This document shows, piece after piece, positions 24,600 to 38,149 of a DNA stretch of 64,000 nt. The DNA is from Schistosoma mansoni (lineage: Eukaryota; Platyhelminthes; Trematoda; Strigeidida; Schistosomatidae): positions 48,213,283 through 48,277,282 of the forward strand of contig NC_031502.1 in assembly GCF_000237925.1 (NCBI RefSeq). Direction: 5' to 3'. Made by a program: the position numbers and the translations under genes. The notes beneath the pieces were generated by a model. The model did not search any database. It was not told the origin of the DNA and saw only the letters and a program-made list of their open reading frames with translations. The first letter of the stretch is position 1, and each line of letters starts with the position of its first letter.

Positions 24600-25108
24600 C
24601 TGATGAGGACATCAACTAATATTCGGCAATTGAGAAGTGATTATCACTATAAATCTTGAATAGACCAGTTCCATTGAATCCACGGTATATTGAAGCAGCA
24701 TACGCAGAACTTCCTATACCTGTCACTCTAGCAACAATCGAAGAAATTCGTATGGTCATTAGATAAATGAAGAGTGGAAGAGCGGCACAACCTGAAAACA
24801 CGATAGATGAAGCACTGAAGTCAGACAGTGAAGTAACTGCAGACATGCTCCATGTTTAATTCAGAAAGATTTCAGTGAAAGAACAAGTGCCGAAGGACTG
24901 GAAAGAAGGACACCTCATCAACATACCAAACAAAGGAGATCGGGACAAATATGAGAACTACAGAGTAATCACACTACTGTCAGTGCCACGAAAAGTTTTC
25001 GACAGAGTGTTGCTGAACCGGATGAAAGATTCATTAGACGCCCAAATTCGAGGTCAACACACTGGATTCTTTAGAGATCGGTCGTGCACAAACCAAATCA
25101 CGACACTT
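24600..25108 (+). mobile_element. Defective RTE LINE copy B, 5' portion
   Basis: Translates as a linker and RT fingers: ATIEEIRMVIR, stop, MKSGRAAQPENTIDEALKS, then KEQVPKDWKEGHLINIPNKGDRDKYENYRVITLLSV and LLNRMKDSLDAQIRGQHTGF. Stops occur at the same places as in copy C at 38.2-41.2 kb. It is cut at about 25108 by another RTE insertion and resumes at 28418. Confidence 0.8.
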
Positions 25109-26597
25109 TTATTTATTTAAACACATACATATTGGTAGAAAAGGGCACCAGATACATATGCGCCACACAAAATAATGAAAGTAGGAAGAGAAGGGATGAA
25201 AAGATAAGGCGGACTGAAATGTACAACCGAAGACTCTTTCAGTTAAGAAAGTTAGAACCATTCTTTATGAAGAAAGTAAAAGAAGGTTACAGCAGGATCC
25301 CCACTGGCTTCTATTCTGAGCCATATCTGATAACGTCTCTAGCCACTGTGTTGCACCATCTCTCGGACCCCAGCCAGGGAGTCGGGAAGGACCAACAGAA
25401 GCTAGCCCTTTGCAGCTTTCTCTCATACCACGACACCGTGTCATACACTGACCTCCTCTCCGCTTTTTCCAACCAGTCCCAGAGTCGGCAAATAATGCAC
25501 GACGCGGAAGTCTCTGGGACGACATTCGTAAAACATGTCCAAGCCACCGAAGTCGGTGTTTCAAGATGGTGACACCAATTGAATTATTGTCTCTGCGCCC
25601 GAACACACGATGCCAAACCTCTGCATTACTAACATGGTGTTGCCACTGGATGTCAGCAATCCTTCGGAGGCAACGATGATCGAACACAGAGAGTCGTCTA
25701 ACATCCTCAACTCGGAAAGGCCAGGTTTCACAAGCATAGAGTAAAACTGCTCTCACCGACGCGTTGTAGATCCGACCTTTTACAGCCAGACTAACATCAC
25801 GAAGGCGCCAAAGATGGCCCAGATTGGCATAAGCCGCTCTGGCTTTCATTATACGTGCATCGATCTTATCACTGACGCCACCACCAGTAATTATGCAGCT
25901 ACCTAGATACACAAACTTCTCAACTACTTCAATCTGCTCACCACCCAAGATGAGTACAAGATTAGAATCCTGCCAGTCTTGTAGGAGTACTTTGCACTTG
26001 GAGGGTGCAAAGCACATGCCGTACCTGCGGACACTGATCGCCAACTGATTAGTTGCAGATTGCATGCCTTGAGTATTGTCGCACAATATCATCCGCATAC
26101 TCAAGAACGAGAAGTCGTTCTCCAGGCAGCAGATCCACACCGCCATTACTTACATCCATCAGAGCTGTTTCCAGGATGTCATCGATGGCAAAGTTGAAGA
26201 GGGATGGTGAGATCGGGCAACCCTGCCTAACCCCGCTGCTCGAATGGAACAAGGGAGAATGGTGGTTGTATGCCCTCACTCTGCCTGAGGTGTTCGTATA
26301 CAGGGCCTTTAAGATGTTAATGAACTTCTCAGGCACACCCTTCTTCAATAGACAATCCCAGAGAACAGTCCTGTCCAACGAATCGAAGGCAGCCCTGATA
26401 TCAAGAAACACTACGACTGTTGGCCTGCGATAAGTATGATGGTGTTCTAACATTTGGCGGAGGGTGAAGATGTGATCAATGCATCCTCGACCAGAACGAA
26501 AACCAGCCTGCTCCTCGCGAGTCAATCGTTCTCGGGTTTTAAACAACCTACGAAGAATGACAGAAGCCAATAGTTTAGACGCAATCGGAAGTAGTTT
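25109..26597 (-). mobile_element. 5'-truncated RTE copy: RT domain and 3' end
   Basis: Reading leftwards, 26570-26049 holds RT motifs (LTREEQAGFRSGRGCIDHIF, FLDIRAAFDSLDR, GVRQGCPISPSLFNFAIDDI, LEYADD). Just after YADD a small deletion shifts the frame, and the remaining C-terminal part runs 26115-25265 (KFVYLGSCIITGGGVSDKIDARI, LYACETWPF, RLRWLGHVLRM, WGPRDGATQWLETLSDMAQ). The 3' UTR ends near TTTAAATAAATAAA at 25108-25125. This is a second RTE family, perhaps SR3/Perere-3-like (recall only). It begins abruptly at the RT and lies inside LINE copy B. Confidence 0.8.
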
Positions 26598-28417
26598 ATT
26601 TACTTTATTTTATTTAAACACATACATATTGGTACAAAAGGGCACCAGATACATACCAGATGCAGCTGCTGCTTCCAGCTCATTAGCACGCTCAAACCAC
26701 CAGGCTTCTCGGTCCTTACGCAAGCTTTGCCCGATTTCATTACGTAACAGCCTTCGTTTGTGGTCATACTCACGGTCACCCGGAGTAGACCGACGGGCTT
26801 CCATCAGTTGTAAGGAGCCAGAAACCCAGTGCTTATAAGCAGGACGTTTCGCGAAGCCGCAAGCGACTTTACTCGCCATTTTCATGGCGTCATGAAGATG
26901 CAACCAATGCTCATCTATACTTTTCGGTGGGATGGTAGCTAGCCTAGAAGCTAGCTCCGCTCCATACTTACTTGCAACAGAAGTTGCAGCCAGTTTACTA
27001 ACATCGATCCGTTGATGACGGTCGATCCTTCGGCCACTGAAAAGTAAGGTGAGATTGGCGCAGACCAGAGCATGATCAGACTCCAGATAGGTACTCCAAA
27101 AGGAGCGGCAGTCTTGTACACAACCACGCCAGCGGTAGCTGATCGCGATGTGATCAATCTGAGTCCAGGCTTGGGATGCAGAGGGAGGACGCCAGGTGGC
27201 ACACCGGCGATGACTGTGCCGGAAGTTAGTGCTGGCCAGAAACAGGTTGTGGTCTGTGCACAGTTGCAGCAAACGGTCCCCGTTATCTGTCCTGCGACCA
27301 ACAAGTCCCCATAGGCCACCTAAACGACTCTCTTCTGTGCCTAGACGCCCGACCTGTGCATTCAAGTCTCCGGCTAGTACTACAATATCTGTCGAACACG
27401 CTTTCTGAAGAAGAACAGTTAACTGGTGGTAAAACACATCCTTGATTGCATCCGGGCTGCAATCTGTCGGGGCATAGGCGGAGATGACGAAAAGACACCG
27501 ATTCTCACGCCGATTTCTTCTCACTTTGATGGAACTTTCTAATCTAAGAGCACATAACCGACTGTTAATGGGGATCCAATCGATTAGTGCTGCCTCAGCT
27601 CTAGTGCTTAGTGCAACACCAACGCCAGCAAACCAGACGAAGATGCCACAGAGTCCCCGGTTAAGCGCACGTGAAACAAGCTTTTCGAAGCGACAGATGG
27701 AGAGCGGATTTGTAGTACTTCACTAGAGTCTTGAATACGGGTCTCGGATAGACAACAAACAACAATATTAAGACTTTCTAAAGACATAGCCAGCCCCATC
27801 TGTTGTCCGATCTGCATTAGTGTGCGAACGTTGAAGGAAGCCAGCTTGAACGGCGTACGTGGTTTCAGGAAGACTGCTTCAGTATTCGTAATCGGTGGAA
27901 GCATTCACTTTCAACCAGACAGTGACTGGAGATCGTTTAGATAGGACAGAGTTTCCACCATGGACGAGCTACTGCATAAGTTGGAAAGGAAGGATACACA
28001 ATTTGGGGATAAAGGGAGTGAAAAAGCGACGTAGTAAATAATAGTAATAATAATAATGGTAATAATAATGATAATGTAAATTGTCTTTCTTCTATTAGGA
28101 ACGAGAGCAGTGTAGTTAGTGGAGTGCGTCATTTCATTTCATTTGTGTATGGGCTGTGATACTGCCCGGGTGCCCAAACCGAAGCAGGTGGTTTTCTTAG
28201 GGGGCCACACCCCGAGCCTTTGACCTAGAGGTCTAACCCACAAGGCAGTGGAGCATCGTGAGGAGATGCAGTTCCATGGTAGCCGGTGACCAACGGTTAG
28301 TTCGTACGCCATTTGTTCCTTCAGGATACTGGAGCCCATGTGCACCATTGGTTTGGAATCAGGGTTTTCCAACTCCCCTAGGTGGACTCGCCTTGTCCAC
28401 CAACCCGGTTAAAGCGC
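26598..28417 (-). mobile_element. Internally deleted RTE copy: 5' UTR and endonuclease joined to 3' tail
   Basis: Reading leftwards: a 5' region (28417-28134), the start of the AP-type endonuclease (27904-27608: LASFNVRTLMQIGQQMG, CLSETRIQD), a frameshift, then the rest (27524 leftwards: FVISAYAPTD, VVLAGDLNAQVG, ATWRPPSASQAWTQIDHIAI, YLESDHALV). After ERANELEAAAASG the frame runs straight into the element's own 3' tail (26650-26598), as seen at the 25.1 kb end. The entire RT is missing. The left side abuts the truncated RT copy, so two insertions of one family lie back to back. Confidence 0.75.
28024..28076. repeat. AAT/ATG-rich simple repeat
   Basis: A run of (TAATAA) and (AATAATG)-like units within the RTE 5' region. 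Confidence 0.6.
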
Positions 28418-29445
28418 CGACTGAATAGAATTGGTCACTATACATCAACTTCCTCCACTGTGAGAAGGCGTTCGACAGCGTGAATAGAAGAACCTTGTAG
28501 AAACTCCTTCGACACTATGGAGTGAATAGCTGAGAAGATTGTCAACATCATACGGAATTCATACGATAGACTACACTGCAAAGTCGTGCATGGAGGACAA
28601 CTCACAAATGCATTCGATGTGAGGACTAGTGTCAAACAAGGCTGATTACTGTCTCTCGTCCTTTCTCTTTCTTCACATGGTTGACTGGATCATTAAGACT
28701 TCAATATCTGAGGAGAAACACGAAATACAATGGACAGCTTGGGTGTTACTAGAAGTTTTGGACTTCGCAGATTGAGTATCTCTTCTATCCCATGCACACA
28801 CACGAACAGATGCAGGTCACAAAAGCCAATGTAGCAACAGACTCTGCATCAGTAGGCCTCAACATACACAAAGGAAAAAGCAAGGTCCCCAACTAAAACA
28901 CGGAGAGCACCAATCCAATCACACTTGATGGAGAAACTCTGGAACACGTGGAAACGTTCACTCACCTGATCAGCAGCATCATCCATGAACAAGGAGGATC
29001 TGATGCACACGTACATGAAAGAATTGGCGAAGCAAGGACAGCATCCCTATAGTTGAACAACATGTGGAACTCAAAACAACTGTCAAACAATATCAAAGTC
29101 ACAATCTTCAATACCAACGTCAAGACAGTTCTATTGTATGGAGCTGAAACTCCGAGGAATACCACAATCATCATCAAAAACGTACTGGTATATCTCAACA
29201 ATTGTCTACGCAAGATACTCAATGTTCGTTGCTGAACGGATACCATCACCAACAGCCTACTATGAGAGAACAAACGAGCTCGCAGTTGAGGAGGAATTTA
29301 GGAAAACACGTTGGAAGTGGATAGGACATTCATTAAGGAAATCACCAAACTGAATCGCGAGGCAAGCGGTAACTTGAAATCGTAAAGGGAAACGGAAAAG
29401 TTGAAGACCGAAGAACACATTGCGTCGAGAGTTAGAAGCAGACAT
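28418..29445 (+). mobile_element. Defective RTE LINE copy B, 3' portion
   Basis: Resumes the LINE interrupted at 25108: YINFLHCEKAFDSVNRRTL, stop, then RT thumb and C-terminal motifs ([53 protein letters not shown]). It is nearly identical to copy C, offset 11,649 bp over much of its length with one 2 nt indel, and shares its stop codons. About 20 target bases present in copy C are missing at the insertion point. The 3' end is truncated relative to C. Confidence 0.8.
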
Positions 29446-30481
29446 GAACTGAATGCACAGTAATCGAAGAAAGTTGAACTTTAAAATCACTACAACAATT
29501 ACACTAAGCAATGTCAGCTAGTTCGCATTACTTGTCGAATGCAAAGTGAACAAAATATAACTTATTAACTATGTACAAATTCATGACCTAGAGTGAAATT
29601 TCTGTTTATCTAATATAAAGACTAACAATATAAATGAGATGTAAACTGGTGAAGTAATTAGTTAGTAAGTGATTTCCTTAAAGGATCAAATTATAGGGTT
29701 AACGAACAGTGAGAATTAACTTTTATCAGTCTTGAGCCAGAGCCCTTAACCGATTTATTAAAAAAAAACACATTCGAATGGTAGGAAAGAGCTCTATAAT
29801 TATACAAATTAATCATGAATAACAAAACAAAAGTTATCAAATAGACACTATATCCATTAGTATACAAAAAAGGCACATAAACGATAAGGTGTTTTTCTCT
29901 AAAAAACAAAAAAAGAATAAAAATAGTAACCTGAAAGAGGGAAGACCAAGTCTACTCTTTACAAGCCTGAATTGATGCATCTAATTATAAATTCATCATT
30001 GTTAAGTAATAAGATATTTATTTTTTTTTAAAAAAAGTACTAAAAATAGGAAAAACAAGTTAATTACTACTATAACTTCAGTTTAAGATTAAATGGGATA
30101 GTATGAAAAAAATATGTTCATTTCAAGAAATAAATTTACTAAATCATTGCATAATGAATAAACTACACTGTATAACTAATACTGTATAGCTAATTGTTAT
30201 AAGGAAAATTATAAAGTACTGAAATTAATAGAAATTTGATTAGAAAGATTAAGGAATATGATATAACTATTCGTTAGAATGTTAGTCTTTGTATACCTGT
30301 CACATACATGTATACATAAGCTAGATTCCATTTTATTCTATCAATGAAAGAGCGAAATTTGATTTTGCATGTATATATATAGGATTACCGGGATTTGGCA
30401 CACAAGAAGTCATATGGGTTATCTTAAAAGTAGTGTATAACATTTTTATCAAAAGTTAATAACATTTTTTCAAAGTTGAAT
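29446..30481. other. Intergenic region downstream of the SLAIN-like gene
   Basis: AT-rich. At 29731-29757 there is a short piece of the SINE tRNA-like head (TGAGCCAGAGCCCTTAACCG). The part next to 30481 should contain the 3' UTR of the minus-strand gene. No other gene seen. Confidence 0.4.
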
Positions 30482-32984
30482 TCATGATCTACCAGATGAT
30501 TTCCCACGAGATGAACCAAACGATGGTACTATTGGCTTTCGAATGGTGCTAGTAGTTCCTGAAGTACCAGATGATAAACTGATTCTAGAAGGCACTGGTC
30601 TTTGGTTTTGTTGTACAGTTAATGATACTGATGATTTAGGAAGGGACTTTGTAGAATTAGATGTCTGGTTTGTTTTAATATTGCTAGAAGAAACATTACT
30701 AACACTGCTATGAATGCTGTTATTTGAGGATGGATTATTTCTGTGTGAAGGAGGTTGAGTTTTGTTTATTGGACGATCAAAAGAAGAACCTTGTTCAGGA
30801 CCAGTTATACTAGTTTTACGTGAACCAAGACGACTACTTATGCTCATTGAAGGCATTTTTTGAGATAGCATTGGAAGACGAGAAATACTTCCGTTAGGAA
30901 CAGGGATTGATGTTTTTGAAGGAATTTTCAAGCCTGATTGTCTGTTTGGTATTGTTTTGTACATATATTTTAATTTCCTAACTATGTTATTACACATGAA
31001 GTACGATTATTTATCATTATACACTAGAATAATATTGATGGAAGTATTGTCTTAACTAGGTAGATTACTACCATACGGTGATACAATACGACTTTGTATC
31101 TTCATCATGTTTCATAGGTAACGCAGTATCTGAATTGTTTTCCAACACAGTAACACGACTGTTTAACTCATAAGCATCAGGCTGGTGTTCATTTTCCTTA
31201 GGTTTCATCATTTCATCATTTGGATGAGATATGTGTGCTACACTGTTGCTTCCTTGAGTGGTACAATCATTTATGGTATTTACGGTACTATCTATACTGT
31301 CTATAATGGGTCTGAGATTTTTTAATTCATCTGCTTGTGATGTTGAATCACAGTCATAGACGCACTTGAAGTCTGGAGCATCGTATGTAGAATTTAATGG
31401 TTTAGAGGGTGAAGTTACAACATCTGCTTGATCCAGATTTGTACTCGAATGCACATCCGCAATCATATTGACTTTAGGTTCGCAATCTACTGAACTTGAT
31501 AATGGTTTAAAACATTCCTTCGCTATAATAGTATGTTGACGTTCTGGCCTACCATTTGTATCCTCAATTGCAATTTCTTCGTGACTGTGTGTTGCGCTAA
31601 CCCCACAAGAACTTAAACCACTGCCTGATTTTTGCCCAATACTACCAGCGGCACTACTTTTGTGTTTACGATGTTTCTCATCTCCAAAACTCGACTCAGT
31701 AAGTGAAGTGTTGGAACAATCTAATTTACTCCTACTACCACTGTGTTCACGTAAGTGAGTTTCCTGGAGACGAGCTAATTCAAATACATCTGAGCTTCGC
31801 ATACTAGAGTAAGATGCGTTAAATTTCTCAGAAAGTTTGCGACCTTTCATAACTAATTCAGTTGCAGAAAGCGATTGAGATAATTGATTAACTCCAGATG
31901 AGATATCTAAACTTCTCGTTACATCTATGTCACCTTCATTATCCGACATGGGCAGAGAAGCGGTCAATGCATGAGATCTAGAAAGTAAGGCAGGTACCTT
32001 AGGAATTGACTCATTGAGAGGATAATCATTCGCCTCTTTCAGTAAATCCATTTGCTCCTTTGAGTAGGTCCGTGAAAGAACGGAGTGTTTTTGACCACTA
32101 GCCTTTTGATAAGGGCTACTAGTAGCGCCTGGAACAAGCAAAGAGTCATTAGGCTTTGAGGAAATTTTGCGGTTACTAATATTAGGTGAAACATTATTAT
32201 TCGGAGTCGCAGGTCGTTGAGATCTATGTAACTGAGGTAATCCTGAATAAACGGCTTGGGAGAAAGGTGGTTTGGGTTTTTCACAATACATAGCACTATC
32301 AACTTCTTGAGTTCTAGCATCAAAGACTTCACGTAAAGGTAACTTTCCACTGTTATTTTGTTTACGTAAAGCATATGTACCATGCAAATTAGCGTACTCT
32401 CCAGCTGAACTGTTTAAACTGCGGCGAAGATCTAACTGGGGATCAATGTTCTGTATATCACGATTTGGATGTGACAAAAAATTTTTAAAATCCATAGAAC
32501 CATTCACAGACAGCGTTGAATGGTATATTTGGCGATCACTATCATTTAGTCCTACTTCATTGGGAGAGTGTTTCCTCAGTGATGCCTCTTCAATTAGCCC
32601 TTTGATTTTTGCCAACTCATTTAATCGGTTCAAAAGATGATAAGAATTATTACAGAATTCTGGATCTCGATCAAATGGCGTGCGATACCAAATTTTGCAA
32701 CTGGCTTCAACATCTAAAATAGCACCTTCATCTCTGTTTCCATTTGAGTCTACCTCAATTGGATTACGTGATGGGTCTATCCACCAGTCGCCTCCACCAC
32801 CTAGTCCCAGATTAGCTTCCACAATATCTAAAGTTTCTTTGTTTAAAACAACAGGTAAAAGAAGCTCAAATGCATCATTGGAATTCTCTACTGATTGATT
32901 TTCTTCATTAACTAACAATGATGGTGCGTTGATCGAAGATAAAACAATTTTAGTTTCTTCAGAGAATGCAGGATTCGATTGCAT
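30482..32984 (-). CDS. SLAIN-motif-like microtubule-associated protein, two coding exons
   Basis: Exon 1 starts at ATG 32984 (stop codon immediately upstream, possible splice acceptor TTTTAG just before it) and stays open for about 635 codons. Exon 2 (about 30977 or 30941 to 30482) encodes a Ser/Thr/Pro/Asn-rich basic tail ending KSSGRS. The intron is about 110-150 nt; candidate donors are at 31089 (phase 2) and 31076, and the phase-2 one fits exon 2. SLAIN-like signatures: CKIWYRTPFDRDPEF..HLLNRL (compare the family's WCR..LD..P..L..L block) and FELARLQETHLREHS followed by a Ser-rich stretch (family LARMQEESLR). Exon 2 has GLKIPSKTSIPVPNGSISRLP, including a TxIP motif of the kind that binds EB1. 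SLAIN proteins promote microtubule plus-end growth with EB1 and ch-TOG. Only the conserved blocks support the call; most of the chain is low-complexity. Confidence 0.6.
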
Positions 32985-33309
32985 TTAAGTTCTAAAATGA
33001 TCATACAAATAAAAGCGAAGCAAATTAGTCGAACGAAGTAATTACACAGTCCAACAGTCATATACAACACAGAATGTGGAACAAATATACAACGACCCAA
33101 GTTGCATTACCACATCAGTGGACTGGAACGAAAATAAAATGAAAAACCAGGGAACCGGAATAAAACTTATAGCAATGACAACCAAAATTACTAAACATAA
33201 AGTACGTGGTTAGAAATAAAGAGATGAAATAGTAAATACTTTTAAAACTGTTTTAAGAATAAATCCACAGATGTCACTACGATTAGTTTCCAGAAGTTAC
33301 CTACCTAAG
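32985..33309. other. 5' flank of the SLAIN-like gene with an RTE tail remnant
   Basis: Probable promoter and 5' UTR side. The segment 33030-33120 (CAACAGTCATATACAACACA and following) resembles the 3' UTR of the (TGAC)n-tailed RTE family seen at 33.3 and 60.4 kb. Confidence 0.35.
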
Positions 33310-36290
33310 TGAGTCCATCAGTCATATGCAACGTAGAACCTGGAATATGTGTACATCGGTTAGAGTTGTCACACCTCATCAGCACAGCGATATGAAATCG
33401 TCAAGGGAAATCCTAGAGTGAATAGATAATAACGTTATTGGTGGAAATAGAAAAGATCAGGTATCAAAGACTCGATTCGAGAAAATACAAATAAGTGAAA
33501 TAAAAAATCATAAAGAATTGAGAAACTTATGATCTAAGGAAAAATGGGTGAATGCATATGTACTGTTATGAGTGGTTCTAGGCCATCTCATCCAAAATCT
33601 CCAACCACTGATTTCAATAGTCACGCGGACTCCGACCACGTAGTCTTCATCTATCCATATGGCTCAGTCCAACAGTCAGTGTCTTTATGGACTGATGCTA
33701 TGTCTTGATTTGGTAACCCTTGGCTCTTTTCCAACCTACTTCTACATCAACTGCCATTGCGCTATCGAGGTAGTCGGTGGATGAGGATACGTAAAACATG
33801 TCCTAACTACTTCAGTATATAAGCATTCATTGTCTCGCCAATCGATTTACCATACATACATAGTAATCTGGGCCTAACCTCAGAATCGCTAACTCGATGG
33901 TTTTAAAATATATGAGCAATGGTTCGAAGATATTTAAGATCGAATATTAATAACCTACAAATATCCTACATTTTCAAAGGCAGAGTGAACTGTTGAACGG
34001 TTAACTTATCCTTTGGTTAAGAGGTGGATACTTTGCCTAAGCAATAAGTGATCCAAGTTGATAAAACCCAACCGACTTTCCTGGATTCTTGACGAGATTT
34101 CAACGGACACCAACCCGCTAGGGCTGATGAAAATTCCAGGATAAGAGAAGTGATCGACAGGGCCAACCACTCTACTTCCCATCATTAGCTCAGGAGTCAA
34201 AGCAGACTATTCCTGAAGCAACGTCCTGCATTTAAAGAAAGAACCACATCTTAAACACGTTTGGATTGTTGCTGAAAGCGATCAAAAGACTGTATCACCT
34301 CCGAGTATTTACCCAAACTGAACTGCATGATTCGCATCTTCCAAGTCAACAAATGAATCTCTTTGTAGGGTATCAATCTCCAAAAAGTTAGATGATGAAA
34401 GATCCATTCCTAAAAGAATACCTACGATAAACTTAAATAAAAAGGGGGGAAATGAACGACTCTGACGAACACAACTTGATGTCATCAGTTAGGATGGCAG
34501 TTTGTTACAATCTCTGACTCAACAGGTAGCGTTCGAATGGAGAGCCTGTACAAAGCTAACATATTCCTTTGATACGTTCTTAAATGATAGATGGTACCGT
34601 AAAACTTGTCGATCTATGAAGTCAAATGCTACCCTAAGGACAAGGAATGCAATCATGGTTGGAGTCTGTAGAAATGTTTGTGCTCCAAAACCTGGTGTGA
34701 GACGAATGTTTGATTCACACATCTACGTTCAAATTTGAAACCACTCCGCTGTTCCCAAGCCTTGGTTAACCATAGGGCAATTATTGAGGCTATTATTTAA
34801 ACTGACTCCTCAGTGTCTGTCATAAAAGGACTTTTGTCCTGCGTTACTGACTGAAACGATTAGTGGTCGAAATTAGTCAGATAAAATTAGGTCTAGTTCT
34901 CAGACTCTAGCTAATCTCTCAATCTAACGGTTAAAACTAGACCTGAGTCCTTAAAAATCTCAGGGGTCAATCTATAAAAGCCTTCTACTCCTCTTCGCTT
35001 TAGATTTAGCTATGGCTTTTTCTACTTCATAAAGATCTAAAGAGCTTGTGTAATCATTTCATTCAGGTTGCTTAGTAAATTAGGCAACTGAAGAGTAGCT
35101 GGTGAGCAGTTAAATTGTTCTCGAAATCGTCTTACCTATAGTTTTAGTATCCTTGGTTGAGAACGGACCATCTTTTTCAGAAATAATCTTAATAACTCCC
35201 GAATTTTTAATACCGCTTTATTTGATAGTTCTGAAAAGTCATCCAGTGTTATCAATCGCGGTTGACTTTTTCACCGCTTTTGCCTTAGCTATCCATCACT
35301 ACTCATGATCATTACGTATACCTTCTGTCAGTCTAAGTTTGAATTGCCTTTACTCCATATCGTGTTCGGAGGTTGACGGGATGAGTTTTCGAGCACCTAT
35401 CACTCCGGCAAACGATGTTGAAGTCTACTGACATCTTAAACTTTCGGTTGTAGTTACTAATATATCACTGCTATTCTCACGGCTGTCCTGATACCATGCC
35501 AACCTAGATCGGAGTGAGCATTACTTTGACGATTGACTAACTGCTTCTCTAGTTGTTAATGATATGCTTTTGGTCTTTCTGTAGTTTAAGTGAGCTCTAA
35601 AGGATTTTATTGCTGTGGCTTTTCTATGTCCAGTACGACACGAATACGTGCTCGTACTATGGCATGGTCTGTGTCTAAGCACGTGCCCTAGGATGAAGGA
35701 GATTCTTCTATTGCAACTCTCCATCGATGGCTGATGTTGATATGGTCTATTTGTGTCTATCATTGAGTCAATAGTGGAGGTCACCATATCAAACTGATCA
35801 TCTACTTCATCCGAACTGTAATCAGTGAGAGCGTAGGCACAGATGACAAAGGGGCAACGGGGTGTGTTCTTATCATTATGCGTTCTTACTTCTCCATTTG
35901 GTCGGACAGCACACCAGAGAGTCTATTGAGATTCAATCTACGAGAACCCGTTCAGCTCTGGACTTAGTGATGCGCTTACACCAGTGAGGTTACGAGAGGT
36001 AACAATCAAGACTTTAGATACAAGGAGGGTAAATTGTGCTGATTCTCCGTAACAACTAGGTGAGGTCAAATAAATGACTACACCTGGATCCTATATGTAC
36101 CTCCAAGAAAAAACATACATCTATGGCACGGGATCCTAAAGTCTTTGTTAAAGACGCCTGTTGGCCTAGTTGAAATAAGGTAGGAACATTGAAAGCTCCA
36201 ACATGTGTTTTACAGTGCGGTTTCGGGAGGCCAGGAATCACATCTTGCGAACTCGAATAGTTGGCACTGGTGGTGCATGGGGATAAAATT
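33310..36290 (-). mobile_element. Decayed RTE LINE, near full length
   Basis: Reading leftwards: start of the endonuclease at 36241-36056 (GAFNVPTLFQLGQQASLTKTLGSRAIDVC), more endonuclease around 35.5-35.8 kb, RT palm at 34722-34519 (FLVLRVAFDFIDRQVL), RT C-terminal part at 34200-34006 (VDHFSYPGIFISPSGLVSVEISSRIQ), then the 3' UTR. The frame is broken throughout. It shares its 3' region with the fragments at 7.8-8.3 and 60.4-60.9 kb. An old, inactive insertion upstream of the SLAIN-like gene. Confidence 0.7.
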
Positions 36291-38149
36291 ATAAGAAAAA
36301 GGTGGGTTTTGGTAATGGAAGCAAAGGGATTTGATAGTGAACAAGAGGATTTTGATTGCTGTTAGAGGTATGAGGGCGGTCTTTACTTAACAGTTCTTTA
36401 CACTATGGAATGATATTTCTTCCCGAGGGATCTGGGAAGGAAACTAGATTAGTAGTCGTCATAGCAGATCGACGCGAAAAAATCAATGGATACCTTAATC
36501 TATCCGGCTAAAAAATGGATGAAACATTTGGATTTCAACTGTTTCGTACTTTCTAGGCTTCAACGACTCATTGTGAATGTGTTATTTCACCAACCACAAT
36601 CAAAAAAATATTTATTAACATACTCTAAATATAACTTCTAATGTTGAAAAATGTTGTGTTAACGAGTGAGAATACGACACTACAATAAGCACGGCTTTAC
36701 TATTTATACAGAACAATTAGTGAGAGCAGAAAGCATGAAGTTACGAGTTTTGACAATAGATACCTTAAAAGCGGGACCTATCTCCAATGTAATATACGGA
36801 TCAAAAATTTTCAGTGTTAGATGTTGACAATTTTAAAAGATGGAAACTTGAGATTTTCAAAATTAGTAAAGTGCACGGTATGCGTTTATGGCTATAATTC
36901 ATCTGAATGTGGAAAAAAGCATCTAAGTAGTTATATGAAGGCTTCGCGGATAATAAAATAGTACCAATCCATGAAGCTATTGGCTTTCAAACTAAGCCTT
37001 ATCAGCTGGTATCAACTTCCGGTTGGAACTTGAAAAATACTTCTAATTAATAGTTAGAGACGCTAAGCGATATAACGCAAAATATGTCGTAGTCGCATCT
37101 ACTATCAAATGTCTGTTGATTCATAGTTGCTCGTTTCATTCATGCCGCTTGAACCGTGTTTCTCATGATTCGATTCGTATAGCAGTTCAAATTACTGCTT
37201 TCGTCTTGATTTTCACTTAGTTAATTTTCTTTCTCACTGTGCTGGTGAGGTTTTATAACTTCAGTCGATATGTATTTGTGACAGGTTTTACGTTGGTTTA
37301 CCAACCTGAGAATTTTAAAATATTCCATCAGATTTCTAGCAACTAATTGAGGTAATCTAAGTAGATCTAGGTGTTTTAGTTTATTACCCTTAGATATATG
37401 AAAATGATAGTCTGGATTTTATAGATCAACGTAGTGAGTACTGGATTAGAAACAATCACTAAATACTTACTGTCTAACGATTTCTTACCTAGTATTAACT
37501 CGTTATTTGGATATGTCCATCAGTAATACTCCGCTACGGTCTTTATAACAGAGAATGACGGTAACGGGAAATGTTGAATAGTTTCGGCATAGTAGTAGTG
37601 GTCCTTTATGAAAACGCGTCAGATATTGTTCCATATATTCAGGTTTTGATAACTTAGTCGGCAGATAACCTTTGAGTTGACTTTATCTTTCTGCTAACTA
37701 AATTATTTTCAGAAGCAATCCCGACCTTTAATACATGTATCTTATTATTGGAGCCCTTGTTAATTCTGGACTTGTAAGTCTTATATGTGCTAGCATATCT
37801 GCAAAATTAGCTGTTTACAGCGTCCCCTTAGTCACGTTATTCGTTGTCTGATTTGACATATACTAAACCTTGTACCGGGTATCGCTTTCAATAGGGTACG
37901 TTTCGCCTTCGCTAATTTGTGTCTTTATATGCCTGGATTAACGGACGTAGGAAACATGTTTGCAAAACGCTCTCAAACTCCCCGATTATATCTCCTCATT
38001 CAATAAAGTGGTTGTGCGGATGAATACAAGTACGGCTAATCATTGACACATATTTCAACATTCCTCAAGACTTCAACTGAAAAAAACTACGGGAATTAAA
38101 AATCTGAAGAAATAAGGACTTCGAATGTAACTCCTTTCGTTATAAATAA
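36291..38149. other. No gene recognised
   Basis: The first 100-200 bases probably continue the 5' UTR of the decayed RTE. Nothing else could be assigned on either strand. Confidence 0.35.

Noticed and set aside
26053-26433. Plus-strand frame of 126 codons
   Set aside because: Antisense of the RTE reverse transcriptase with YADD.
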